In this document: positions 24,228 through 36,665 of the stretch, piece by piece | Numbering within the stretch: the first letter of the stretch is position 1 | Layout of the letters: every line of letters begins with the position of its first letter | Assembly: GCF_029227915.1 (NCBI RefSeq) | Contig: NC_079877.1 | Coordinates: 23,089,851 to 23,153,850, forward strand | Reading direction: 5' to 3' | Source: Hydractinia symbiolongicarpus | Taxonomy: Eukaryota > Cnidaria > Hydrozoa > Anthoathecata > Hydractiniidae | Length of the DNA stretch: 64,000 nt | Made by a program: the position numbers and the translations under genes | The notes under the pieces: model-generated | What the model saw: the letters and a program-made list of their open reading frames with translations, nothing else | The model's database searches: none | Told to the model about the DNA's origin: nothing

Positions 24228-27200
24228 ATGAGAGGAACTTTATTGCTATTTACAGGTAAGTAAGTCTTATGTATAGTGATGTGTTATGTTTCAAAAGAGT
24301 TCAACTCTCTCACATGGCAATGAAAAATACTACTTGTAATAGAATGCAGATTTTCATTTTTCTTGCATAAATAAAAGAAGACGTCAAATCTTAATTCAAA
24401 ATTGTGAGAAGAAATCAGTTTTAAAGAAATTGTCTACCGGATGCTAAGTGACTATACATAAACCATAGCACTTGTAGGAAACCTTCTAAAGAAAAAATTA
24501 TTTTCGTGGCCTATGATTGATGCTGTAACATCAAATTCTCTGATAAATATACATCTCTTATAAAAGCTTTTTTGTTCCTCAAACATCCGCACTTAGTTTC
24601 CCTAATAAAATTTATGAACATACAGTTCCAGCTTTGCGAAAAGTTGAGAAACTTTGGGAATTACACTTCCTTACGTTAGAGTTTATTGTAAATGTTGCTT
24701 CTCTATGGAATTGTACGCTGGTGTTGGTGAATTGGCTTGTTGGAGATTTTAAAATGCAAATTTAGGAAAACAAGGATTTTGTTACAAATATGTTTACCAA
24801 CCTAAACTATATTATTTCCATATTAACCACATGAAACGTAATATTTTGATTTTGAATTAAAAAAATTGGGCATGCGCACTTATTCGGGTAGGTAGAAAAT
24901 ATAAAAAACAGACCACAAAAGTGAAGAAACCTATTGAAAAAAAAATTCGCCTAAAATTGTGAAAAAGAGAATAAATTATTTTCATGGACTTTTAGATCTT
25001 GTGCTTCGAAAAAATCTGTATGAATTACAATAATAGCCATTATTTCACCCTATATGATCCTGCTTTTTTTTATCTGCAAGAATGCAATGTTCCGTAAGAT
25101 TTTGTAAACCATAGTAAGTCGTCTATGCTGCAATCCTTTTTTAAATCGCTGGAATGTGTTTAAGACAATTTTTTAAAAGACCTTTTGACACGAATATTTA
25201 TCCTTAAACGACAGATATTCCTTGCATGCCACAAGGAATTTAGATTTGTCGATAAAATTAACATGAAAATGTCACACGACATGAAATAAATAATAGCTTT
25301 AATTTTTTACATCAGATAAGCCGGGTTTTTATTTATATTTCTTTGTTGAAATATAAATGTTGAAATATAAAAGCTCGGTTGACGGAAGTGTAAAACACAG
25401 TTCGTGCTTTCTCTCGCATTACCACCTTTCAAAATTTGCTGACACAGAGAAATGTCAACCAATCAACAAAATAAATCCTTATATGACAATCTTTGTCATT
25501 AGTTCATTTTCTTATGCAGGCGTTTTTATTCTGATATTGCACGTTGTTTTCAACAACTTTTATATCTGATACCCAGGGCTTGCTACTTCTTTTACACAGA
25601 AGAAAGCTTGATTGATGTAAAAAAGCCTTTTAGTCCTACAAAGCTCGAAGACGTAAATGAATATTTTTTAATCTTTGTGGATGTAGCCAATTATTATTTA
25701 GTAGAATTTTTTTGTTAAAAAAAAAAAAAAAAAAAAAAAATCTGTAGACACATTAAAAAAACACATTGCCGTATGGGAAATTATTACATCCTCGTCCCCA
25801 GGTTTGATTTTTAATGTGAGAGTCGCCTACTTCACCGCCGTGGTCAAAAAGACTTGGGAACGAGGTTGAGATTTCTGACATTTTAATGAGGTAGTTCTTC
25901 TTATGAGAAACTAAAGTCGGGCTATAATTCAATTGTAAGACACTTAAAATTTAAAAACGTTTGATGATAAAAATAGATTGACAATTTTATCATGAGAAAC
26001 TTATAAAGAAGAGGAGAATATTGGTGTTTTCTCATGCATTTCTGTAACAGTACATATCTCAGCAAAATTTAGACTCTTATCCATTTTTGTTATTTTAAAC
26101 TAGACCGAGATTCCCTGATTTGCTCATAATAAATTCTTTTGTGCAGTTGCGAATCACACTTTTGCAATTGTTAAAACGGACAACAGATTTTTCGCGCCAT
26201 AAATTAAATTAAAAGTAATGTCATTTTTTAGTATGCTGTGCCGTTCTGGTGAGCACATCATTTGGAAATGACAACGTCTTGAGCGAGAAAGACAGGAACT
26301 ACTTACTTGCGCACATTCCTGCGAACCCACCTGCAAACGAAAAATGCAATGATCTGAGGTTGATGGCTGCAGACGTCGCTGCGTGTGAAAATGCAAAACA
26401 TCGTAAGTCTGATACCCAATCTGAGTATGATGGTTAATTTGATCTTGATATGTGTTTAATATTAGTAAGAAATACGTAAAGCTTAGAGACAACTGAAACG
26501 AAAATTGTATTCTTACCCATGTTCGTATTTATCTAAATTTAGCTGTGAAGAATTCTGAAGATATGGATTTGTATAGTACGAAACATATTCACAGAAGAAG
26601 ACGTGTCACTGCTCATTGGCTTGCATGGCCCAAACATAGCGATGGAAATGTTTATATACCATATTATTACGCGACCACTACAAGAAACGGTAAATTTTAT
26701 TGTACTTGGCTATTTTGGTCACGCATTTTATTCTCTTTACTCAAACTTATTTTCATTTTTCCTATAATATTTCTTTCTTTTTCTTTTTCTATTATATCTA
26801 AAATTTATATCACCACTCCACAGATAAACATAAATTTACATTTCTTAGTGAAATGAAATAAATATCTTGAAAAATCTTTCACTATTCACGAAACTCGCGA
26901 AATACGCGAAATGTATATTTTTAATACAACTCAACCTCGTCCCCAGGACCTCTTTTCGCTTTTTTGATATAAGCGAAAAGAGGTCCTGGGGACGAGGTTT
27001 AATACAACTGTTTGTTCATTTCTACTCTCTTATAAATTGTTTCTATTGTCTGTTATTCGCGAAAATCAACTACTTATTTAAAATAGAGTTTGCGAACTCA
27101 CACAAAAAAATTATACAGAAATACATTCGCTAAAAAGTCATCTCTTTAATGTGCACATAATTGGATCACAGTCAAATAATGAATAGCTGGACGGAAGAAA

Positions 27201-29660
27201 CTTTAACGAAAGAAATTCTTTGGCCAAAATCGCGAAAAATAAACTTTGATGGAAAAATTTATTTTTGAAAAATATGTTAAAATAAAATAATCGCTAAATT
27301 TAGTTCTTATCATTATTTATCACACGTTATTTCGAGAGCTCCTTTCCAAAAACTTAGCAATACCTGCACATCGTGAAATTTAATATTTGCGGAACTTTTA
27401 AAAGGGGCTATTTTCCTTAAGTTATTTTTCTTGATTCGTGATTTTCTTGATTCGCAAAAGTTTCTTCCTTTAAAGTATCACAAACAGAACTGTCTCGCAG
27501 TTTAACAATTTTTTCCTCTCTCCTATATCATGACCACGCAACCTAGCAGGTAGGGCTTTTTATGTCAAAAATGGAAAGTGTGTTTAGGCCAGAGAATTTT
27601 GATAAGATGTGATTTGTTTTGTTTTATAGTAACACTCGCTTTCGAACAAGCTATTGCTGACTTCAATCGTCTCACATGTATCAGATTGATACCACGAAGA
27701 TCTTTCGATCGTGACTATATTCGACTTTTTAGTGGATCAGGGTATGTTTGCTGTTATATATTTTCTAACGTAATTTACTTGGTCTACCCCGTGTTTTACC
27801 CGGATTTAAAAATGATAACAGAATGCAACGGATTGTTAACCGGGTATAATTAATAAATCCGAATAAGTCTGGTAGAAAAATTCGTTTTGTGGAAAGCTTT
27901 TGCTAAGGGAAAAATAAGATATTCTGCTTGTCTCTCTTTTTCAAACAGATATCCCTCGCAATGCAATGAGCATAGGAAGTGTTTTCCAATTAAACCGAAA
28001 TATGCAATCTTATTCTAAAAATCTCTTTCGCTTGCTGATCGTGTGCTCATAGAGGTATAATAAATATGTTGTGCTGGGAAATCCTAGAAACGAGACTGGC
28101 TGTTTTATTATTTTATTATTTTTTTCTGTTATAGTTGTTACACATTTCTTGGTCGAAGAGGTGGTTCGCAAGATCTTTCATTAGAAGCATATACAGGCTG
28201 CGCACAAAAAGGAGTGGCTATTCACGAAATTATGCACGTTCTTGGATTTTACCATGAGATGGCCAGAAGGGACCGTGACGAACATATTACAATTCATTTT
28301 AGCAACATTTACTCGAGTATGTACATTTGAAGTTATTTTCGTATAAAGTAATATGTTAACCTCTTCCCTTTTCCCCTTTCTTTTTTTTTTCTTCTTTTTT
28401 TCTTTTATCTTCTATGATGAAAAATATTAATCTGTTTGTTGACAGAAATGACGCTGTTTATAAAAATATACTGAACTTTTATCTGTAGGTTTTTACATCT
28501 GGACTTGATATTTTTTAATTTAAAAGATATTGTGAAAATATACAGAATCTAAGCCCCGCTTTATGTCTGTAAAATACTTTTCAGCATTTGTCTTTTCAAT
28601 TCATTTCTATCAATGAGTTTTTCCAATATTTCCGCCACAAATTAGCTGTTGGAAGTACTGTTTCTTAAAATGCACTTCTTTAATTATAAACTTTTTAAAA
28701 TGCGTCTGTTTTTTACAAATATTGATGCAGTAAAAACATATCAATCATAAATGTCAAACTGCTTACATTCTGGGGTCAGTCTGCTACAAGAATTTGAAAT
28801 TATTTATCCAGGAAGGGTTTCTATTTCATATACTTTAATAGGAATTAATTTTCGCGAGAAGTTTTTTAAAAAATTCCTGATATTTTGCGAATTTCGCGAA
28901 AACTAATTTAATGATAAAAACGCTGAAGTTGAGCTTCAAATTATTATGTCAGTAGGTGAATCGGAAGAAGAAAATGTTTGCGGGAATTAATTTTCGCGAA
29001 TAACGAGTTTCCAAATAATTTTCGCGGAAAAAAAGAGCTTGTCTGACGAATTCCAATTATTTCTTCATAATAGGTCGATGGAGACAGTTTCATATGCACC
29101 CTCATGGAAATGGATCGGTATGGGGAGAGGAGTACGACCTTCAATCAGTGATGCACTATGGAAAGTAAGTGTCCAAAGTTACATTCTGTCTTTTACTTGT
29201 GGTGTTTACCTTTTTCAGCAATATTGAGCATGATTGATGTCGTCCATGCGCAGAGAAGCCTTTTTACACCACTAATCGCTTTTTTACCTCGCTAAATGTT
29301 TTTAGGATCAAGCACTATTTAATACGACTATATAAGAAAACCGTTGGATAAAAACAAATCGTTAAGGCTTTAGCATGTTCAATATCCACTCGTTTCTCCA
29401 AAAACAGTTCGAACGACCATAAAAACATGACAAAATGTGGAGGTTGGGAATTGTACTACTGTATCTATTACCATCTTGTAAAGTAACATATATTTTCTTC
29501 ATTTTCTAGCTATGGATTCGCCATTAACAGATTTAGTCCCACGATCACGGCAAAACGAAATCCCAGCCTAGTTTTAGGTCAGCGATTTGGTATGTCAACA
29601 AAGGATCGCAACCAAATCAACAAAATGTACCGATGTGAACGGTTTATTACGCCACTTTAG
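24228..29660 (+). CDS. Astacin B: secreted zinc metalloprotease (seven exons)
   Basis: Exons: 24228-24255, 26232-26402, 26543-26689, 27630-27741, 28135-28316, 29074-29164 and 29510-29660, with the same phases as astacin A (1,1,1,2,1,2). They join into 293 residues with no stop. A signal peptide spans exons 1 and 2 (MRGTLLLFTVCCAVLVSTS). The prodomain has KCNDLRLMAADVAACENAK and EDMDLYS, and ends HIHRRRR before VTAHWLAWPKHSDGNVYIPY. The zinc site is HEIMHVLGFYHEMARRDRD and the Met-turn is SVMHYGKYGFAIN. The four family cysteines are present (TCIRL, GCYTF, GCAQK, YRCER). There is no C-terminal accessory domain. It is closest to astacin C, especially in exon 3. Intron 1 (about 2 kb) and intron 3 carry foldback repeats. 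A candidate TATA box precedes the gene. Identification of the family is secure; the biological substrate is not known. Confidence 0.92.
25790..25867. repeat. Foldback repeat with longer interior, astacin B intron 1
   Basis: CCTCGTCCCCAGG and CTTGGGAACGAGG form the inverted ends around about 50 bp of unrelated interior. A run of 24 A residues (25717-25740) lies just upstream. Confidence 0.65.
26932..26999. mobile_element. Minimal 68-bp palindromic insertion with a 10-bp target duplication
   Basis: Two perfect 29-bp arms (26933-26961 and 26971-26999) start AACCTCGTCCCCAGGACC on each strand and are separated by a nine-base spacer. The word TAATACAACT occurs immediately on both sides (26922-26931 and 27000-27009), as expected of a target-site duplication. 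The insert has no coding capacity and lies in intron 3 of astacin B. It is the cleanest member of the foldback family seen in this window. Confidence 0.8.
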
Positions 29661-30514
29661 AGCTGTTACGTGCACTGTAATTTTTATACTATTTACACTG
29701 GACTGTTTACCTTTAATTTTTTGCGTATATATTTTTATAAGAAGTAAGTTTTATGCGTAACTCAAATTTTGCTCCATATCCCGAAGAATATTCTGCCACG
29801 GTAATTAGTAGACAAAGTTTAATCTACCTTGTTCGGCTCTTTTTTTTACTCTTCAACATTCGTTCTGAACACGAAGCTGTTAGAATCTAACATCTGCTAA
29901 TAAGCATTAAAATCTTGGCTATAAATGTCACGCAAATATTGGAGAAAAAGAAAAGAGTTGATCAGGAAAAAAATATATACTACTTTTATTTATACAACGA
30001 AAAACTTTTTGTGAGAATATTTTAAAACGTTTTGCTGAACTACTCGGACTAATCTAAGAATTTTGCACTCTAGAATGTTCATATTCAGTGAGATTATCTG
30101 GGCTGGAATAAAAATCTATTTTTCGTTAAGATATTTTACTTATCAATAAACTTCTGCCTAATAAACATAGAAAACAACAACAAAACACCACTAATAACAA
30201 CTAAAACAACAAACAACAACAAACAACTAAAAAAATTGATAAAACCACTGGATTCGAGGCTGATTCAAAGCGTTGCATCTTCAATAGTAAACACTCGTGC
30301 TAAGTTTTACGCCCAGGGCGTTTGTTTGATAAAATTGCAAACAGAACGAGTTACTCCCCAATGAAGGTGAATTATAATGGCGTAAAAAGTCAGTAGCTAC
30401 ATTCTCTTTGTCTGTGCGAAACTTATATACTAATCTTATTAGAAAAATTTTATAAGAACAATTAGGTAGGCAATAGCTGAAAATATAACAAGAAATAAGA
30501 ACAATGGCAAGGTT

Positions 30515-30655
30515 ATCTATATTAAAATACCCGTATACGTCTGTCTGTCTGTCACACAAAATGGTAGCTTAGCTGCGTGAGTACCAAGACGCACGCAATG
30601 GGATATAAAAAGGACGGGCGGACCCGTGGATTCTTTCAGGGGCTAACGACTAGTA
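30515..30655 (+). repeat. Dispersed repeat with hairpin tail (copy 1)
   Basis: It runs from TATTAAAATACCCGTATACG through CTGTCTGTCTGTC, ATGGTAGCTTAGCTGCG and GGACGGGCGGACCCGTGG to GGGGCTAACGACTAGT. Related copies lie at 34914-35023 (+) and 39383-39536 (-), with a fragment near 35195-35262. The shared order of blocks marks a real interspersed repeat, possibly SINE-like, although no tRNA promoter boxes are clear. Confidence 0.75.
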
Positions 30656-31620
30656 AAATCTATTTCTCTTAAAGAAAAAAACCTAAAAGATATTTTCGAA
30701 TCCATTTGTTGTGATATATTGCAACACATGTGCGTAGATTTTACATTGCAAGTATATGGATAGATAAATTGGGAATGTTTACAAAGTTTCACGTATATGC
30801 ACGTGCATCTTTACAAGCAATAAAAAAAGGACCACATAAGGAAAATTGACTATTTCCTTAAATTTACAGATTTATCTAAAAGGAGCTTGAATTGGTTTTT
30901 TCTAACTATTATTTTCTCTTTTTAAGATCAGGTTTTAATTATTTCAAAAAGTAATTTGTTTTTTTAACTTAATTTCTTCAACACTTGCGGTCTGTTGTTT
31001 ATATTCCTTGCCTGCGTGCATGCGTGCGCATGTCTATTGATCTGGACACATAATCAACACAACTGCGTCACGCTAGAAATTAGCTATTGTCTCATAAAAT
31101 AAGTAAAAATGCTCCATAAGAACAAAATAAGAACAATTTCAGGCTGAACATGTGATATATATATAAGAACATTTCAGGAAAAAAATTTTTTTTTGGTTCG
31201 TATGAAAACTTTCTCCAACAGTGAAAAAAACTCGATTGAGTGAAACAAAACCATCAAACAAAAAATTTAAAAATAGATAAGTAAGCATTTTTTTTAACAA
31301 CGAATTTCACTCGTAAACAACCTAGTCCCAGACTTCTTGTGTGAATATAAAGAAAATTATTTTATAATTCGCTGTCATTTGTATTATGGACAGTAATAAA
31401 CGCCTGTATCGCACATATAGAAAAGAAGTATTTAGTTAAACTACAATTTCTTATCTTTTATTAAAATTGCTTTGTGTGAAAATTGCAGTTGGGATACATG
31501 GGTTAAAGTTGATTAAAAAAGAATGAGATTAAAATATTAAAAAAACAACAGAAGGATTATTCAGTTCTACAAAGAAAATAATTGTTTAGGTGAAAGCTAA
31601 ACTGTGCCATTTTATCCTGC

Positions 31621-31627
31621 TATAAAG
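31621..31627 (+). promoter_or_regulatory. Candidate TATA box of astacin C
   Basis: TATAAAG lies about 120 bp upstream of the astacin C ATG. Weak evidence in AT-rich DNA. Confidence 0.25.
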
Positions 31628-34600
31628 CTTTACTTCTAGTGTTAAGGACATGACTAAACAACATTCCGCATGAGATAGTCACTTGGATAAGCCTAGAATA
31701 AGAAGGACTACAAGCCTGAGAAGTTGGAGTCAACAATACATAAAAAATGAAGACCTTTTTCATGCTATTTGCAGGTATGTTTGTGCATGATGTTATACAC
31801 GAGTTAGCGCAGTTAAAATGGATAAGCTGTACTGTTTACAGTATCTACTCATTTTCATGCATTCTGTTGTGCTTGATTGAAGATTAAAAGAAAAAAGAGG
31901 GAAATGTTTTTTTAGAGAAAATGGCTGAAAGGAGAGGGGAATAGAATACTTACTCGAAAATTTAAAATCTGGTTATCAGGGACATGAGTCGTAATAACAT
32001 GCTACTTTAAGTGAAAGATTCATAAAGATATGATGTACTGTTTACCTTTTACCTTTAGTTGCAACTATATACCGCTTTCCAAAATCTTCTAATCTTAAAA
32101 TCTTCATACTGAGCTGGAAGATTTTAAGTTTAGTTTATCCCAGGTGTATCCCACACCATAAAATAATATATGTTATAATTGCGTTCTTAAACGAATTAAA
32201 CTCAGGGGATAACAAATAAAAAAACGAGCAAAAAAAGGATAAAAAGGAGGCGAATGGAAACTGTTTCGGTCTGATAAGGTGTATTAAGAAATTTAACTTC
32301 CTAAGTAGCTCGATATGAAATTTTTGACTTTTTATCTGCGAATACTTGGAGTAAATTAGCACTTTATGCAACCTCGATCCCAACCCTATGTAAGAGAACT
32401 TTTTTTCGCGCCAGCCGCTTATTAGAAATTGATAGAAGAAAGTACTGAAAACGAGATTGCTGCAACAGAAGTAGGAAGTATAACCTCAAGTAACTTGTTA
32501 TCTACTTAAAAAAAGAAAAATAGCTGATACACTAAAATAAGATATAGCAGGAGTGTACAGGTGATAAAACAGAGATTCACTTATTGTTAACCTCATGTAA
32601 GTGAAAAAATATGAGCAGATAAAATAAAAATAGCTGTTGAGTTAACTTACTTATAACGGAAGTGTAACAAGGCTCTAATGCGGCTCTGTATATTAAGCCT
32701 CGTATTTTAAGCTGCAGAAAAAGTTCTGCCGAAGTAATTACTTTAATGAGATATTTACAACAGGATGCATTTTCGTCAATAAGTACTGCATGTGTTTTCG
32801 CTGATTTTACGAAAATTTTACGAATTATAGCCTATAAGATAAATAATAGAGAATTTTAGGTAAAACAAGCAGCAGTCTATAGTACAATAGCTAACTATAT
32901 ATTCTAAAGTACGTACGGTTTCTCTCATTCTCACAAGAGTTTTACGAACAGTAAGATTTTTGTATAAACTTTGAGGAGATGTATCCTTGTGGATATTGTT
33001 TATTGTCATTTTTCGAGAATATTTAATTTAATCGCCTATGCACTAGTATGCATAGTTCGTTAATTTAATATCCAATGGCGGAGACATATATTGATTCCTT
33101 CTTAAAAGAAACTACAATTAAAAAAGGTTCAAAGCGAGAAAACGTTTATCTTTTAATGTTAGCAAAAGACGACAAGATCTAAAAAAGAAGAAGAAATTGA
33201 CATTATGTAGCAATATTTTGACCAAAAAATACCTAATTTCCGTTAACTTAATTCTGATCTTTCATATGAACAGACCCTTAGCCCTGTTGTTCAAAAAATA
33301 TAAATAAATTTTAAGGTCACTCAGACAACCTCGTCCCCAGGACTTGTTACTTTTTTGCATTGGGACCGTCCCTGATCGTCTCCAAAATGTGTTACGTTGA
33401 AAAATGAGACTAAAAGAACACGTTATATTTTTGTGTTGCTTACATTTTTAGTGTGCTGCGCCAACTTTGCATATTCCTCTGAGCGAAATAAATTAAATGA
33501 AAAAGACCGGAAATACTTTCTTGAACATAACCCCGCTTATCCACCTGCAAACAAAGAATGCAATGACCCGAAGTACATGGCTGCCGATATAATTGCTTGT
33601 GAAAACGCAAAACATCGTAAGTATGATGGCTAACTCGGAAGAAATTTTATACTTTCTTTTTAATTGCGCATTTTAAAAATTTTTTTATGAAGCTTATTTC
33701 TTAACGCATTTTTTAAATACGCTAACTATTTTTGTTTCTAGCTGTGAAGGATTCTGAAGATATGGATTTGTATAGTACAAAACATATTCACAGAAGAAGA
33801 CGTGTCACTGCACATTGGCTTGCATGGCCCAAACATAGTGATGGAAATGTTTATATACCATAGGTGTTTGAAACTTCACTTTCAAATGGTAAGTGTGTGT
33901 ATAGGAGACGGAATTTAATCTTTTAACTCAACCAATGCAGTCTCCATACCAAGTTAGTACATGTACTTGCTAGCTTACTCATAAATCAATTTTTTAGAAT
34001 CTTAAATTGAGAACAAAAATTTTTTAGAATACAAAGTACATTCTAAAGTGAAGCCAACCGTGAAAATTATGTCGCGGTTTTGTCGAATCACGAAATTTTC
34101 TTCCTGCGAAAGTTTCTGACAATAAAGTGCTGTAAGATTACAATACACGCCAAAAGTGCATGTGTCCAACGTACCAAGGCGGTGCTAGGTAATAATAGAC
34201 AATAACAAAACCAGTCGTGCAAACTTTCGCGAATAGTAAATTTCGGGAAATGTTTACATTCCAGGAACGCAAAATTAAAGAGAAAATCTTTTCCAGTTCA
34301 AGTTGCGAATCATCCTCTTGGTCAATTATTATACCCGCGAAAGTAGTCATTTTTTTTACTTTTATTGTTGCTGTCTTCAAGGAACATGTTATTTATGCTA
34401 AACATTGTCTGAAGTAGCTAATACTGACTGATTAGGAAATCGTATTCTGGATAAAGTTTGCATTCTTCATTACTTCCAAATCTCCAAGTCTTTAACCTTT
34501 GGCGCCACAATACGAGTTCAAGTTATAATTATGTTTATTATTTAGTGACAAGCCCTTTTTTGCAAGCAATTCAAGCCTTCAACCAACAAACGTGTATTAA

Positions 34601-34913
34601 ATTAATCCCAAGAACCGGACAACGTGACTACATCGCTTTGTTTAGTGGCGAAGGGTAAGTAAAGTGTGTACACCGAAACGGGTTCGTGAAAAGATTTGAA
34701 TTTCGCATGTCACAAAAAATAATTGACTGCGTGTAGAAGGAGATTTACCGTGATAAACGTATTGGGAGTTTATAATTAAGAGTGATCTTATTAGTTCCTA
34801 AACTAACTGAACTTATTAAGTCTCCATGGAGAAAATAGCTATCTATGGAAGTTATGACATTTGGGTTAAGGTAAAGAGCCTTTAACCAAGAATCTTTCTT
34901 TTTTTGATAATAG

Positions 34914-35023
34914 CGGTATTCTGTCTGGCTGTCCGTAGGTAACACACCGTGCTACGGGCACACGAGATAGCGAGAAGTTTAAGGATGGGCGACTCCGTGG
35001 ATTGTTTTACGGGTTAACGACTA
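34914..35023 (+). repeat. Dispersed repeat with hairpin tail (copy 2, in astacin C intron 4)
   Basis: A shorter, more diverged copy of 30515-30655. It shares CTGTCTG, the GGGC..CTCCGTGGATT block and ACGGGTTAACGACTA. A further fragment of the tail lies at 35195-35262, with CTGTGGATTC and CACGGGGTAACGA. Confidence 0.65.
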
Positions 35024-35647
35024 TAAAAATATCCCTTTTGGCTATGGGGATGGGAAATGCGCTAATTTAAAATGGTTGCTCCAAACATTTATTTTACCAC
35101 TCCCTTCTTCACCCGTGGAATAATTTTATTACATTGTGCTAACAAGCGGATAAAAAAAGTACGAAATATGTGCGACCGGCGAAAATCGAAGGACCAGGGA
35201 ACCTGTGGATTCTTTTTCACGGAGCGAAGCTGTGGATTCTTCACGGGGTAACGAATAGTGTATAAAAGTGACAGTGAAAACCAGCGTAACTAAACTTGTT
35301 TTTTTAGGTGCTACACTTTCTTAGGACGAAACGGGGGCAGGCAGCCACTTTCATTACAAGCATATTCAGGCTGCGCACAAAAAGGAGTTGCTATTCACGA
35401 AATTATGCACGTGTTGGGGTTTTATCATGAGATGGCCAGAAGAGACCGTGATGAACATATTAGGATTCATTTTGACAATATTTATACAGGTAAACGAGTT
35501 TCTCCAATTTAGCATATTGTTTGATGTTGTAAAATAATTCCCTAAATGGATAGCTTAATTCATCAAACGTTCAAATTTTACCCAAAATTTTGAGCACTTT
35601 GGTTTAGAGCACCCATTTAAATTCTGCGCATGTCTTACAGGAAATAT

Positions 35648-35742
35648 ACCTCGTCTCCAGACCTTTTTGTCGCTCATCTGAGTACGTTGACGATAAAGTT
35701 CTTCTCGCCACCCGATGAGAAAACAGGTCCCGAGATCGAGGT
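35648..35742. repeat. Foldback repeat in astacin C intron 5
   Basis: ACCTCGTCTCCAGACCT at the left and AGGTCCCGAGATCGAGGT at the right form imperfect inverted ends around about 60 bp. Related half-elements occur at 32369-32460 and 33325-33375 in intron 1 of the same gene. Confidence 0.6.
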
Positions 35743-36665
35743 TCACGGGTCATATATAAAAAAAAAGCTTGACGAGCATATTAATAACTTTCACTCCTTT
35801 CAAAAGTAAAACTTAAAAGTCTTATCTTCGTTATTACATAACGTTTTATATTTGATTGGCGCTTAAAAACTTTCATCAATCTTGAATCACAAACAGAGGG
35901 CAACTTGTGCCTTTTTTAATTTGGCTAATTTTGTATATATCCAAAGATTTTTTTTTAACAATTACATAATGACATAAAAATATTGATTGCGGCATATGAT
36001 AATAAAAAAACGAAAAGTTGCACTTTGACATTTTGTTACGGATATTTCGTCTTTTTTTAATTTTCCTTAATCATAAAAGTTTAGTAAATAATAAATAACC
36101 ACGAATATATTCTTTCTTTAGGTTGGTGGAGACAGTTTCGAATGCATGAGTACAGTAATGGATCAGTATGGGGTGAAGATTACGACCCTCAATCTGTCAT
36201 GCATTACGGGAAGTAAGTGCGTCATTAGCTGCGGAGTTTTCGCAGGAACAAATTTTTGGCTATTTTTTTTTGTCTCGATAGCCTCAATAAATTTTATGGT
36301 CAGTTTTTCATAGCTATTCTGGTTAGTGCTGCGAAAAGAGGTAGAAATGCAAAATCCTGCCTGATATTTCGTGCACTAAATTTTTGTTTTTAACTTTTAA
36401 ATGAAGTCTTTGTTAGCAATACCTCTCTATGTCAAGTCATAAAACTACTATTGTTATGTACCATCCATTTAGTATTGACTTCCCACTAATTAATCTATCT
36501 TATGTCAATCTTAGTTACGCCGCAGCCATCAATAGCAACCGAATGACGTTAACATCTGTTCGTAATCCCAGGGAAATACTTGGCCAGAGAAATGGCATGT
36601 CTCGAAAAGATGCCATTCAAATTAATAGAATGTACGAATGCGCAAATTTTGTTAATCGAGTTTAG

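Larger units (their letters stand above)
29661..31746. other. Intergenic region between astacin B and C
   Basis: It contains AAC-rich simple sequence near 30172-30235, one copy of the dispersed CCCGTGGATTC repeat (30515-30655) and the astacin C promoter at its right end. No gene is seen. Confidence 0.45.
31747..36665 (+). pseudogene. Astacin C: tandem astacin with one in-frame stop, otherwise intact
   Basis: Exons: 31747-31774, 33452-33616, 33742-33888, 34546-34654, 35308-35489, 36122-36212 and 36515-36665, with phases identical to A and B. The frame would give 290 residues except for a TAG at 33861-33863 in exon 3, where both paralogues have a Tyr codon after the VYIP/VYVP strand. Everything downstream is open and keeps the zinc site HEIMHVLGFYHEMARRDRD, the Met-turn SVMHYGK and all four cysteines (TCIKL, GCYTF, GCAQK, YECAN). 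Signal peptide: MKTFFMLFAVCCANFAYSS. The prodomain ends KHIHRRRR. As read, translation would stop within the first strand of the catalytic domain, removing the active site. Preservation of the rest suggests very recent inactivation, a polymorphic null allele or a base error. Exon 3 is nearly identical to that of B up to the stop and then diverges sharply. Confidence 0.85.

Noticed and set aside
33842-33870. Alternative donor in astacin C exon 3 just before or at the TAG (CATAG|GTGTTT)
   Set aside because: Using it would leave the wrong phase for exon 4, while the usual donor at 33888 keeps exon length and phase equal to the paralogue.
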